NCBI RefSeq assembly: GCF_003130405.1
Contig: NZ_QEAS01000005.1
Location: 242,196-306,195 of the forward strand
Length of the DNA: 64,000 nt
Direction: 5' to 3'
Source of the DNA: Pararcticibacter amylolyticus
Lineage (GTDB): Bacteria; Bacteroidota; Bacteroidia; Sphingobacteriales; Sphingobacteriaceae
Shown piece after piece: positions 15,600-26,737 of the stretch (position 1 is its first letter; each line of letters starts with the position of its first letter). Position numbers and translations under genes: made by a program. The notes below the pieces were generated by a model. The model was not told the DNA's origin. It saw only the letters and a program-made list of their open reading frames with translations, and searched no databases.

Positions 15600-18095
15600 A
15601 TGAAAAACCGATACAATGCCATAATCTTTAAAATTGGAATACTTATCCTGCCGGTTCTTTTCTTTCCGGAAACCGAAGCCTGGTCGCAAAGCAATACAAA
15701 TTTGAAATTATGGTATAACAAGCCTGCAGGCAGCACCTGGACAGATGCATTGCCACTTGGTAACGGCTTCCTCGGAGCAATGGTTTACGGGAATCCGGAT
15801 AAGGAAATCATTCCGATTAATGAGGGGACCGTCTGGTCGGGCAGCCCGAACCGGAATGACAATCCAGATGCGTTAAAAGCTCTTCCCGAAATAAGAAAAC
15901 TGCTTTTCGAGGGAAAATATGCGGAAGCCCAGAAGCTTGCCGGTAATACGATGATATCTAAGACCAGCCACGGAATGAAATTTCAGCCCGTCGGCAATTT
16001 AAATCTCGATTTTAAACAGCAGGGGCACCCAAACCAGTACTACCGCGAATTAAACATGGAGGACGCCGTTGCCAGAGTGATTTATGAGGCAGACGGCGTC
16101 CGGTTCGCGAGGGAAATATTCACTTCCTTTACCGACAAAGCCGTTGTCATCCGCTTAACAGCAGATAAACCCGGGAGACTTTCTTTTTCTGCGTCCTTTT
16201 CCTCGCTTCATAAGTCTGTCAGGAAGATCGACCCGCAGGGGCGGATTGTTCTCTCCGGTACAACATCAGATCACGAAGGGGTAAAGGGGAAGGTAAACTT
16301 CAGTGCGTTGGTCAAAGTATTTACAGAGGGCGGATCAAAGTCTGTAAATGATTCTTCTATTAACGTAAATGCTGCAAACAGCGCCACAATCTATGTTTCT
16401 GTCGGAACAAATTTTAATTCATATAAAAATCTCGAAGGCAATGCGGCGGCACGAGCTGAAGATATGCTCAGATCTGCCTCGTCAAAGCCCTATCAGCAGT
16501 TGTTGAAACAGCATATCGAACACTATCAGAAGTATTTTAAACGTGTATCGCTCGATCTTGGCACCAGTCCTTCCGCGAGTGAGGCAACAGATGTGAGATT
16601 ACGTGGTTTTGCCGCAAGAAATGATCCGCAATTAGTCAGCCTGTACTTTCAGTTCGGACGTTATCTTTTAATATCCAGTTCTGCCCCCGGCGGCCAGGCC
16701 GCCAATCTTCAGGGAATCTGGAATGGTTCCATGAATCCCCCCTGGGACAGTAAGTACACCATTAACATTAACACGGAGATGAACTACTGGCCGGCTGAGA
16801 ATACAAACCTGAGTGAAATGCACGAACCGCTGGTCAGTCTTATCAGAGACCTTTCTGAAACCGGAAAGGAAACCGCACGGGTAATGTATGGAGCAGGTGG
16901 ATGGGTAGCCCATCATAATACGGATATCTGGCGGATCACGGGTCCGGTGGATGGCGTTTACTGGGGGATGTGGCCAATGGGAGGAGCATGGCTCTCTGAC
17001 CATTTATGGGAGAAGTATTTATATACAGGAGATAGCAAATTCCTTTTAACGGCATTTCCAGTCATGAGAGGAGCAGCAGAATTCTTTCTTGATCACTTAG
17101 TTGCAGAACCTAAGCATGGTTGGCTGGTCGTTGCTCCGGGCATTTCCCCTGAAAATGAACCTAAAAGGCCCGGTTTCAATGGGATATCCCTGACATATGG
17201 TGCTACAATGGACAATCAGATTGTTTTTGGTCTCTTTTCTGATGTACTTCGGGCAGCGGAGGTTCTTAAGGTTAAGGATCCCGCTTTTATAAAAAGAGTA
17301 AGAGATGCCAGGGGAAAGCTTCCTCCTATGCAAATTGGCAAATACAGCCAGCTGCAGGAGTGGCTGGAAGACTGGGATGATCCCAATGACAAACATCGTC
17401 ATATTTCTCATCTGTATGGCTTGTTTCCAGGGAAGCAGATTATCTCCGGCCGGTCGCCTCAGTTGTTCGAGGCTGCCAGGAATTCACTGGTTTACCGCGG
17501 GGATGTATCTACCGGCTGGAGTATGGGCTGGAAAGTCAACATGTGGGCGAGATTCCTCGATGGAGACAGGGCTTATCAACTGATAAAAAGCCAGCTTACT
17601 CCGCTTGGAGTTAATAAAGACGGCGGCGGGACGTATAATAATTTGTTTGATGCCCATCCTCCTTTCCAGATTGACGGAAATTTTGGGTGCACAGCCGGAA
17701 TAGCTGAAATGCTGATGCAAAGCCACACAGGCTCACTTCATCTCCTCCCGGCTTTACCAGGTGATTGGAAGAATGGAAATGTGAAAGGTTTGAAAGCACG
17801 CGGAGGATTTGAGATTGTGGAAATGGTTTGGCAGCTTTCCAGGATCAGAAAGCTTGTGATTAAATCAAATCTGGGAGGTAATCTGCGTTTGAAAGTCCCG
17901 AATTCATTAAAGGGAGCGCCTGGTACAATCCTTAAAAATGCTGCAGGAAACAACGATAATCCCTTCTACTATATTGATGAGATCGAAAAACCACTGGTAT
18001 CTCCGGAAGCTAAGTTCAGGGGGCTGGCTCAGACTGAATATACCGTATACGATGTCCCTACAATCAAGGGGCGGGTGTACAGTTTTACCAATTAA
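15600..18095 (+). CDS. GH95 alpha-L-galactosidase / alpha-L-fucosidase, exported
   Basis: This 831-residue enzyme removes terminal alpha-L-galactose or alpha-L-fucose; in complex xylans it would remove L-galactose capping arabinose side chains. I chose ATG 15600 over the in-frame ATG at 15525 because only then does a proper signal peptide (MKNRYNAI to EAWSQ, residues 1-30) begin the protein. GH95 landmarks are WTDALPLGNGFLGAMVYG, NLQGIWN, INTEMNYWPAENTNL, SPENEP and QIDGNFG. The catalytic set is Asn389/Asn391, Glu518 and Asp692 by analogy with Bifidobacterium AfcA. At the place where AfcA has a fucose-contacting His, this protein has Thr387, as in the Bacteroides ovatus xylan alpha-L-galactosidase. 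The CE1 gene follows after 41 bp, likely in the same operon. Confidence 0.9.
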   Translation: MKNRYNAIIFKIGILILPVLFFPETEAWSQSNTNLKLWYNKPAGSTWTDALPLGNGFLGAMVYGNPDKEIIPINEGTVWSGSPNRNDNPDALKALPEIRKLLFEGKYAEAQKLAGNTMISKTSHGMKFQPVGNLNLDFKQQGHPNQYYRELNMEDAVARVIYEADGVRFAREIFTSFTDKAVVIRLTADKPGRLSFSASFSSLHKSVRKIDPQGRIVLSGTTSDHEGVKGKVNFSALVKVFTEGGSKSVNDSSINVNAANSATIYVSVGTNFNSYKNLEGNAAARAEDMLRSASSKPYQQLLKQHIEHYQKYFKRVSLDLGTSPSASEATDVRLRGFAARNDPQLVSLYFQFGRYLLISSSAPGGQAANLQGIWNGSMNPPWDSKYTININTEMNYWPAENTNLSEMHEPLVSLIRDLSETGKETARVMYGAGGWVAHHNTDIWRITGPVDGVYWGMWPMGGAWLSDHLWEKYLYTGDSKFLLTAFPVMRGAAEFFLDHLVAEPKHGWLVVAPGISPENEPKRPGFNGISLTYGATMDNQIVFGLFSDVLRAAEVLKVKDPAFIKRVRDARGKLPPMQIGKYSQLQEWLEDWDDPNDKHRHISHLYGLFPGKQIISGRSPQLFEAARNSLVYRGDVSTGWSMGWKVNMWARFLDGDRAYQLIKSQLTPLGVNKDGGGTYNNLFDAHPPFQIDGNFGCTAGIAEMLMQSHTGSLHLLPALPGDWKNGNVKGLKARGGFEIVEMVWQLSRIRKLVIKSNLGGNLRLKVPNSLKGAPGTILKNAAGNNDNPFYYIDEIEKPLVSPEAKFRGLAQTEYTVYDVPTIKGRVYSFTN

Positions 18096-18106
18096 CAGCC
18101 ATTTAA

Positions 18107-20047
<1,941 letters not shown>

Positions 20048-20147
20048 GATATGAGTTCATACATGCAGATCTGCTTAAGCAAACCGGGGTGTATGATATA
20101 ATTTAGCTTTTGTAAAGCTCAGGGTCTTTTGGGTTAAATTAAGTTGT

Positions 20148-20183
20148 CAGTCCGCCGGTTAAGTCCGGCGAACTGATTTTTTT
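20148..20183. terminator. Bidirectional terminator between convergent CE1 and GH43 genes
   Basis: An 11-bp stem with one mismatch (CAGTCCGCCGG / CCGGCGAACTG) and a 6-nt loop lies at 20148-20175 and is followed by a run of eight T. It sits between the convergent stops at 20047 and 20183. On the plus strand it is a canonical intrinsic terminator. Confidence 0.8.
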
Positions 20184-21760
20184 TATTTCCCCGCGCTTAG
20201 CTTATCCCCAATCCTGAAGAAGTCGAAATCCACATGGCCTCCGGTTGATTTGGTTGCATAGTTGAACAGCCCGAAACGATAACCTATAAATTGAGGGATA
20301 GTGTAGGCCATCTTCAAAGGGGAGCCTGCTGCAGTCCATGTTTTTCCATCAAGGCTATAGTAAAAATAACCTTTGTCGGCACGGTCTTTAAAGTTGCATT
20401 CTGCCTTAAGATAAACTGTTTTCTGTTTCAGCGGGATACGCTGTTCTTCAACAGGTTTACCGGAATCTGCGTTTATCATTACAATACTCCGCTCTCCGTC
20501 TGCGCCTGCTTTTACACCAATCCATGCATACTTTGCCTGCAGAAGCACGAGGCCTGCGCAATCGCCGTCTTTCATCCCCGATACGTCGATCGCTGTGATT
20601 CCTGAACATTCAGGTCCGAAAGTTCGTTGCGTCAGCGTATTACGCGCATACAGGAGAGAGGTATCTGTTCTTCCTGTGGTAATACGGAAAAAACCGGGAC
20701 GCTGCGTTAACGACCAAAACCTGTTATCCGGATTGTGATTCCATTGCCATACAAGGGGAAACGATTTCTCATTCTGTTTACGGGTAAAGTTGTCAGATGC
20801 GACGATACCAGGGATGTAGCCACGGCTCGGGGGAAGGTTAAGTTTATCAGGCGCCTTATTTCCGACTCCAAGAATGGGCCAGCCATCCTGCCAGGTAACG
20901 GGCACCAAATAAGGGATACGGCCTGCTGCGCCAAAGTCGCGGAACAGGTAAGAGTACCATTGACCCTGCGGAGTACTGATAAGTCCCCCCTGGGCAATAC
21001 CTTTGTCCTGGAGCGCCACGCGTCCTTCATAGGGGCCGGTAATCTTATCCGCCCGGTGTACGATCACTGTGCGCATTCCTCCGCGAGGCCAGTTTATATT
21101 GAACAGATAATATTTCCCGTCAATTTTAAAAAGTTGTGAACCCTCCGCTGGCAGGCCTGTATTAGGTCCGGTTGGGGCTCCGGCATCATCGATGATTACT
21201 TGTTGCGTGGTCCCCGCTTTGATCCCAGAAAGGTCTTCACTCAGCTCAGCCATCATTATCTTTCCACTGCCGTAAACCATATAGATTTTTCCGTCATCAT
21301 CGAAAAAGAGCGAATGATCATGTAAGGATGGTTTAAACGAATGTGCCTTCCATGGCCCTTTTTCAATGTTTTTCGTTGTATAGATGTATGTTTTGCCTGT
21401 GTTGCCCGCAAATGTGGAGACATAAAAGACCCCTTTGTGATAACGCAGGCTGCTGGCCCACGATCCCCGTCCATATGCATTTTTTCCATTGGAAAGGTTA
21501 AGATCATCAGCATCTTCCAGCTTATCGTATGCATAACTGATGAGCTTCCAGTTCACAAGGTCTTTTGAACTCATTATCGGCACCCCCGGGTTCATGTGCA
21601 TAGTAGTACTGCTCATGTAATAGGTGTCACCTACTCGTATCATAGCCATGTCCGGTACATCGGCAAAGATCACAGGGTTGGAAGCGCTCTGTGCAAAGAG
21701 GCTTAGTGGGAGTAAGAGTTTTGCCAGCACCAGGCAAAAGAAATTGACTGTTTTTTTCAT
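20183..21760 (-). CDS. GH43 beta-xylosidase / alpha-L-arabinofuranosidase (subfamily 12-like), exported
   Basis: This 525-residue protein has a signal peptide (residues 1-24, ending SLFAQ). A GH43 five-bladed propeller (about 28-320) is followed by a beta-sandwich of the GH43_C2/DUF1349 kind (about 335-520, with WQWNHNPDNRFW and YYSLDGKTWTAAG). Catalytic regions are visible: FADVPDMAMIRVGD with the base Asp, LHDHSLFFDDDGKIYMVYG with the pKa-tuning Asp, and PAEGSQLFKIDGKYY with the acid Glu. In the base motif the usual Asp-Pro pair reads PDM. Wording such as STTMHMNPGVPIMSSKDLVNW is typical of subfamily 12, which acts on arabino-xylo-oligosaccharides; the exact bond is uncertain. It follows the CE6 gene by 25 bp and should be co-transcribed from the promoter at 22772-22835. 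Confidence 0.88.
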   Translation of the reverse strand: MKKTVNFFCLVLAKLLLPLSLFAQSASNPVIFADVPDMAMIRVGDTYYMSSTTMHMNPGVPIMSSKDLVNWKLISYAYDKLEDADDLNLSNGKNAYGRGSWASSLRYHKGVFYVSTFAGNTGKTYIYTTKNIEKGPWKAHSFKPSLHDHSLFFDDDGKIYMVYGSGKIMMAELSEDLSGIKAGTTQQVIIDDAGAPTGPNTGLPAEGSQLFKIDGKYYLFNINWPRGGMRTVIVHRADKITGPYEGRVALQDKGIAQGGLISTPQGQWYSYLFRDFGAAGRIPYLVPVTWQDGWPILGVGNKAPDKLNLPPSRGYIPGIVASDNFTRKQNEKSFPLVWQWNHNPDNRFWSLTQRPGFFRITTGRTDTSLLYARNTLTQRTFGPECSGITAIDVSGMKDGDCAGLVLLQAKYAWIGVKAGADGERSIVMINADSGKPVEEQRIPLKQKTVYLKAECNFKDRADKGYFYYSLDGKTWTAAGSPLKMAYTIPQFIGYRFGLFNYATKSTGGHVDFDFFRIGDKLSAGK

Positions 21761-21785
21761 GTATCCAAAGAATGTATAACTGCCT

Positions 21786-22685
<900 letters not shown>

Positions 22686-22771
22686 TTATGCTGCCTAAGC
22701 CTCTGATCTCTGACGCTACCAGTTCGGATGTCTATTCATTTTCTGGTTTGAGATTTCGGACTTATGGAAGT

Positions 22772-22835
22772 CAAAGCTAATCTATAAGCGCTGAAGCGAA
22801 ATGCCAATCTGTAAAAAAAGATAGTATAAATGTTC
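22772..22835 (-). promoter_or_regulatory. Shared operator plus -7 box driving CE6-GH43
   Basis: On the minus strand, 22835-22813 reads GAACATTTATACTATCTTTT, a close match to the locus motif. After 33 bp comes TAGCTTTG (22779-22772), a perfect TAnnTTTG -7 box. Transcription should start near 22765, about 110 bp before the CE6 start codon. The divergent transketolase promoter has its own copy 58 bp away. Confidence 0.75.
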
Positions 22836-22893
22836 AATCTGTAGCCCGCGAAAACGACCTCAACAGATATTTGGAGCAGAAGAATAATTCTTT

Positions 22894-22957
22894 AAACATT
22901 GGTGCTATTAATTTGGACGTTTTAACCATCCTGTCAGTGTCCATGCTCTTAGTTTTG
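22894..22957 (+). promoter_or_regulatory. Shared operator plus -7 box driving the transketolase-GH43-GH127 operon
   Basis: Positions 22894-22916 read AAACATTGGTGCTATTAATT followed by TGG, 19 of 23 identical to the copy at 43718. TAGTTTTG (22950-22957) follows after 33 bp. It places pentose-phosphate enzymes under the same control as the xylan enzymes. Confidence 0.75.
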
Positions 22958-23018
22958 GCGATGCATACAGGTCTGTCAGCCTGCCGTGTGATAAAACTAA
23001 CATAATCCTTTTTAAAAA

Positions 23019-23867
23019 ATGAATAATAGTAATGTAGAACTGCTTAAGAGCCTTGCATCTCAGGTAAGGCGCGATATTGTACGGATGGTTCATTCCTGTC
23101 AGTCTGGACATCCCGGCGGTTCCCTTGGCTGTACGGATTACCTGGTCGCCCTCTATTTTTCTGAAATGTATCATAATCCTGAGTTCAATATGAACGGGAA
23201 GGAAGAAGATCTTTTTTTCCTCTCTAACGGACATATTTCACCTGTGTTCTATTCGATACTGGCGCGGTCGGGGTATTTCGAAATTTCAGAACTCAGTACA
23301 TTCCGAAAATTGGGCTCAAGGCTTCAGGGGCATCCTACTACCCATGAAGGGTTACCCGGGATCCGGGTGGCATCGGGCTCCCTGGGACAGGGACTTTCTG
23401 TCGCAATCGGCGCCGCTCTTACTAAGAAGCTGAATGGAGATGACCGCTGGGTATTTTCTCTTCACGGCGACGGCGAACTGCAGGAAGGACAGATATGGGA
23501 AGCCGCAATGTTCGCAGCCCATAACAAAGTGGATAACCTGATTGCTGCAGTTGATGTTAATGGCCAGCAGATAGATGGGCCTACCGAAAAAGTACTTTCT
23601 CTGGGCTCCCTTCGCGAAAAATGGCTCGCCTTTGGCTGGGATGTGCTGGAAACAGAAGGGAACGATATGGAGCAGGTTGTAGGTGCGATCAGGGAAGCGA
23701 AAAACCGGAGTAATAAAGGAAAGCCGGTCATGATCCTGCTGCGTACCAGTATGGGATACGGTGTTGATTTCATGGCAGGAAGCCATAAATGGCATGGAGT
23801 AGCTCCCAATGACGAACAGTTGAATGCTGCGCTGGTACAGCTTGAAGAAACCTTAGGCGATTACTGA
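23019..23867 (+). CDS. Transketolase, N-terminal (TPP-binding) subunit
   Basis: This 282-residue protein is the N-terminal half of a transketolase made as two chains. It binds thiamine diphosphate; the motif GDGELQEGQIWEAAMFAAH with the downstream Asn of VDVNGQQ is the classical GDG-N site, and CQSGHPGGSLGCTDYL is the conserved substrate/TPP loop. It is cytosolic, with no signal. The companion C-terminal half begins 53 bp later. Together they move two-carbon units between sugar phosphates, so xylulose-5-phosphate from xylan can enter glycolysis. Split transketolases are common in bacteria; finding the pair as first genes of a xylanolytic operon with the shared operator links it to xylan use. 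Confidence 0.93.
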   Translation: MNNSNVELLKSLASQVRRDIVRMVHSCQSGHPGGSLGCTDYLVALYFSEMYHNPEFNMNGKEEDLFFLSNGHISPVFYSILARSGYFEISELSTFRKLGSRLQGHPTTHEGLPGIRVASGSLGQGLSVAIGAALTKKLNGDDRWVFSLHGDGELQEGQIWEAAMFAAHNKVDNLIAAVDVNGQQIDGPTEKVLSLGSLREKWLAFGWDVLETEGNDMEQVVGAIREAKNRSNKGKPVMILLRTSMGYGVDFMAGSHKWHGVAPNDEQLNAALVQLEETLGDY

Positions 23868-23920
23868 CCGGTACTTTTGCAGACAAACCTGAACAGAACA
23901 ATTAAACCGTTAAATGACAG

Positions 23921-24898
23921 ATGAAAAAATACACGTATAGTGAAAAAAAAGATACCCGTTCCGGTTTTGGAGCCGGGCTTTTAGAAGCGGGCAGGAGAAA
24001 CACCGATGTCGTCGCCCTGTGTGCCGACCTGATCGGATCTCTTAAGATGCAGGACTTTATAAATGCGTTTCCCGAACGCTTTTTTCAGGTCGGTATCGCG
24101 GAAGCCAATATGATTGGAATGGCTGCCGGACTTACTATTGGAGGCAAAATTCCCTTCACCGGTACTTTTGCCAATTTCTCAACAGGACGGGTGTACGACC
24201 AGATCCGGCAAAGTGTTGCTTATTCCGGTAAGAATGTGAAGATCTGCGCCTCTCACGCGGGCTTAACCCTTGGTGAAGACGGTGCCACCCACCAGATCCT
24301 GGAAGACATAGGTCTTATGAAAATGTTACCGGGAATGACCGTTATCAATACCTGTGATTTTAATCAGACGAAAGCAGCAACGATCGCTGTCGCTGAATAT
24401 GACGGACCTGTTTATCTCCGTTTCGGCCGTCCGGTTGTTCCGGTTTTTACAGCTCCGGACCAGGAATTTAAGATCGGTAAAGCATGGATGGTGAATGAAG
24501 GTATTGATGTGTCGATTTTTGCCACAGGTCACCTTGTATGGGAAGCAATCCTGGCAGGTGAGAAGCTTGCGGCCGAAGGAATCAATGCCGAGATCATAAA
24601 TATTCATACGATAAAGCCTCTTGATGAGGAGGCCGTACTGAGATCTGTTGCCAAAACAGGGTGCGTAGTGACGGCAGAAGAACATAACAGGCTGGGCGGC
24701 CTTGGGGATAGTATAGCTCAGGTACTGGCTTCGAAATTACCATCACCACAGGAATACGTCGCGGTGAATGACTCCTTCGGCGAATCGGGGACACCTGAGC
24801 AACTGATGAAGAAATACGGGCTCGATAGCGAAAATATAGTAAAAGCAGTTAAACGTGTTATGCAGCGGGCGGGCAGCCGTAAAGGAGTGCTGCTCTAA
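23921..24898 (+). CDS. Transketolase, C-terminal (pyrimidine-binding) subunit
   Basis: This 325-residue protein is the second half of the split transketolase. The pyrimidine-binding domain (about 10-175) contains ERFFQVGIAEANMIGMAAGL with the Glu that activates thiamine diphosphate, and HAGLTLGEDGATHQILEDI. The C-terminal domain (about 190-315) contains EEHNRLGGLGDSIAQVL. It acts with the subunit encoded just upstream. The GH43 gene follows 11 bp after its stop, so the sugar-phosphate enzyme and the exported glycosidases are in one transcript. Confidence 0.93.
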   Translation: MKKYTYSEKKDTRSGFGAGLLEAGRRNTDVVALCADLIGSLKMQDFINAFPERFFQVGIAEANMIGMAAGLTIGGKIPFTGTFANFSTGRVYDQIRQSVAYSGKNVKICASHAGLTLGEDGATHQILEDIGLMKMLPGMTVINTCDFNQTKAATIAVAEYDGPVYLRFGRPVVPVFTAPDQEFKIGKAWMVNEGIDVSIFATGHLVWEAILAGEKLAAEGINAEIINIHTIKPLDEEAVLRSVAKTGCVVTAEEHNRLGGLGDSIAQVLASKLPSPQEYVAVNDSFGESGTPEQLMKKYGLDSENIVKAVKRVMQRAGSRKGVLL

Positions 24899-24909
24899 AA
24901 AAGTACATC

Positions 24910-26658
24910 ATGATGAAACGAAAAGGATTTAAAATTACTCTCCTTCACAAGAGCCTGACAATGCTCTCAACAGTCGCAATGTGTATGCTCTCTCCAGCAT
25001 CTGCACAGCAGAATAATAAGGCAGCTAAGAATGCTCCCCTTTTTTCTCAGTTTGAGTATAAAGGGAATGACCGCGTTTACAATGAAAATCCGCTGAAGGA
25101 CGATGAGTTCTATACTCCGGTTCTCCAGGGATGTTACCCCGATCCAAGTATCACCCGGAAGGGGGATGACTATTATCTTGTAAATTCTTCGTTCGCTTTT
25201 TTTCCCGGCGTACCGATCTTCCATTCCAGGGACCTTGTTAACTGGAGGCAGATAGGACATGTGCTCGATCGCACTTCTCAGTTGAAAGTCTACGATTCTG
25301 GCATATCCGCCGGGATATATGCCCCCGCTATTAAGTATAATCCGAATAATGACACCTTCTACATGATTACGACCCAGTTTTCGGGAGGTATAGGGAACAT
25401 GGTGGTCAAGACCAAAGATCCGGAGAAGGGATGGAGTGACCCAATTAAACTTCAGTTCGAAGGGATAGACCCGTCTCTCTTCTTTGATGATAATGGAAAA
25501 GCCTATGTGATCCACAACGATGCTCCTCCTAAAGGAAAAGCTTTGTATGAAGGGCATCGCGTGATCAAGATCTGGGAGTATGATGTTCAGAATGACAAAG
25601 TGGTTCCCGGAACAGATAAAATTATCGTTGACGGAGGAACAGATCTCTCTCAGAAACCTATCTGGATTGAGGGGCCGCATATTTATAAGAAGAACGGAAA
25701 GTATTACCTGATGTGCGCAGAAGGCGGTACCGGTGGTTGGCATAGCGAAGTGATTTTTGTCAGCGATAAGCCTGACGGACCCTTTATTCCCGCTAATAAT
25801 AATCCAATTCTTACCCAAAGATACTTCCCGGCTAACCGTGCCAATAAAATTGACTGGACCGGGCATGCCGATTTAGTGGAAGGCCCGGGAGGGAAATACT
25901 ATGGCGTTTTTCTTGGGATCCGGCCCAATGAAAAGAACCGGGTGACAACAGGCCGGGAAACTTTTATACTCCCGGTAGACTGGAGCGGCGAATTTCCTGT
26001 ATTTGAAAACGGCCTCGTTCCTTTAAAAACAAAGTTGAAAACCCCGGGAGGTGTGAAAAGTCTTGCCGGGCAAAATGGCTTTTTTCCTAATGGAAACTTT
26101 ACCTTCAGAGATGATTTTGCTAAAAAACCGCTTGATTACAGGTGGATTGGTGTAAGAGGGCCGCGTGAAGACTTTATTACCTTAACCAAAGAAGGGTTGA
26201 AGATCAGTCCCTATAAGCAAAACATAAAAGCGGTAGTTTCTACATCCACTCTTTTTTACAGGCAGCAGCATAACACCTTTAATGCAACTGTAACGATAAA
26301 GTACGTTCCCGGATCTGAAAAAGACCTGGCTGGAATAGTGTGTTATCAGAGAGAAACATTTAATTATGTATTCGGGCTAACAAAGAAAGGAAGTGAATCC
26401 TACCTGGTACTGGCCAGAACTGAGAGGGGTAAAACTACTGTGATCGGAAGTGAAAAAGTGGATGCCCGTAAACCGTTACAATTACAGGTTGAAGCTAAGG
26501 GAGACAATTATCAGTTCAGCTATTCCACGGATAAGCAGCAGTTTAAGAACATAGGGGGAACCGTATCAGGAGACATCTTGTCAACGGATGTTGCAGGTGG
26601 TTTCACCGGCTCTTTAATCGGCTTGTATGCCACTGCTGAAAATGATATCACTCCTTAA
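24910..26658 (+). CDS. GH43 beta-xylosidase / alpha-L-arabinofuranosidase (subfamily 10-like), exported
   Basis: This 582-residue protein has a signal peptide (residues 1-33, ending SPASAQ) and a GH43 propeller (about 55-375). Catalytic residues are visible in CYPDPSITRKGDDYYLV (base Asp), GIDPSLFFDDNGKAYV (pKa Asp) and IEGPHIYKKNGKYYLM (acid Glu). A C-terminal beta-sandwich of the GH43_C2 type follows (about 395-580, FRDDFAKKPLDYRWIGVRGP). This architecture is common for beta-xylosidases and arabinofuranosidases of Bacteroidota xylan loci. It starts 11 bp after the transketolase gene and 79 bp before GH127, a setting that suggests side-chain arabinose or xylose removal in the periplasm. The exact specificity cannot be read. 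Confidence 0.88.
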   Translation: MMKRKGFKITLLHKSLTMLSTVAMCMLSPASAQQNNKAAKNAPLFSQFEYKGNDRVYNENPLKDDEFYTPVLQGCYPDPSITRKGDDYYLVNSSFAFFPGVPIFHSRDLVNWRQIGHVLDRTSQLKVYDSGISAGIYAPAIKYNPNNDTFYMITTQFSGGIGNMVVKTKDPEKGWSDPIKLQFEGIDPSLFFDDNGKAYVIHNDAPPKGKALYEGHRVIKIWEYDVQNDKVVPGTDKIIVDGGTDLSQKPIWIEGPHIYKKNGKYYLMCAEGGTGGWHSEVIFVSDKPDGPFIPANNNPILTQRYFPANRANKIDWTGHADLVEGPGGKYYGVFLGIRPNEKNRVTTGRETFILPVDWSGEFPVFENGLVPLKTKLKTPGGVKSLAGQNGFFPNGNFTFRDDFAKKPLDYRWIGVRGPREDFITLTKEGLKISPYKQNIKAVVSTSTLFYRQQHNTFNATVTIKYVPGSEKDLAGIVCYQRETFNYVFGLTKKGSESYLVLARTERGKTTVIGSEKVDARKPLQLQVEAKGDNYQFSYSTDKQQFKNIGGTVSGDILSTDVAGGFTGSLIGLYATAENDITP

Positions 26659-26737
26659 ATCTGCAGAAAAATCTAAATACTTAATTGTAATTTCGCGAAC
26701 AGGCATCTGGTGTCTTTAGCCAAAAGTATAAATCTTA

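Noticed and set aside
24967..25866. 299-residue frame antisense to the GH43 gene
   Set aside because: No recognisable family or signal; fully opposite a gene with intact GH43 motifs. A shadow frame.
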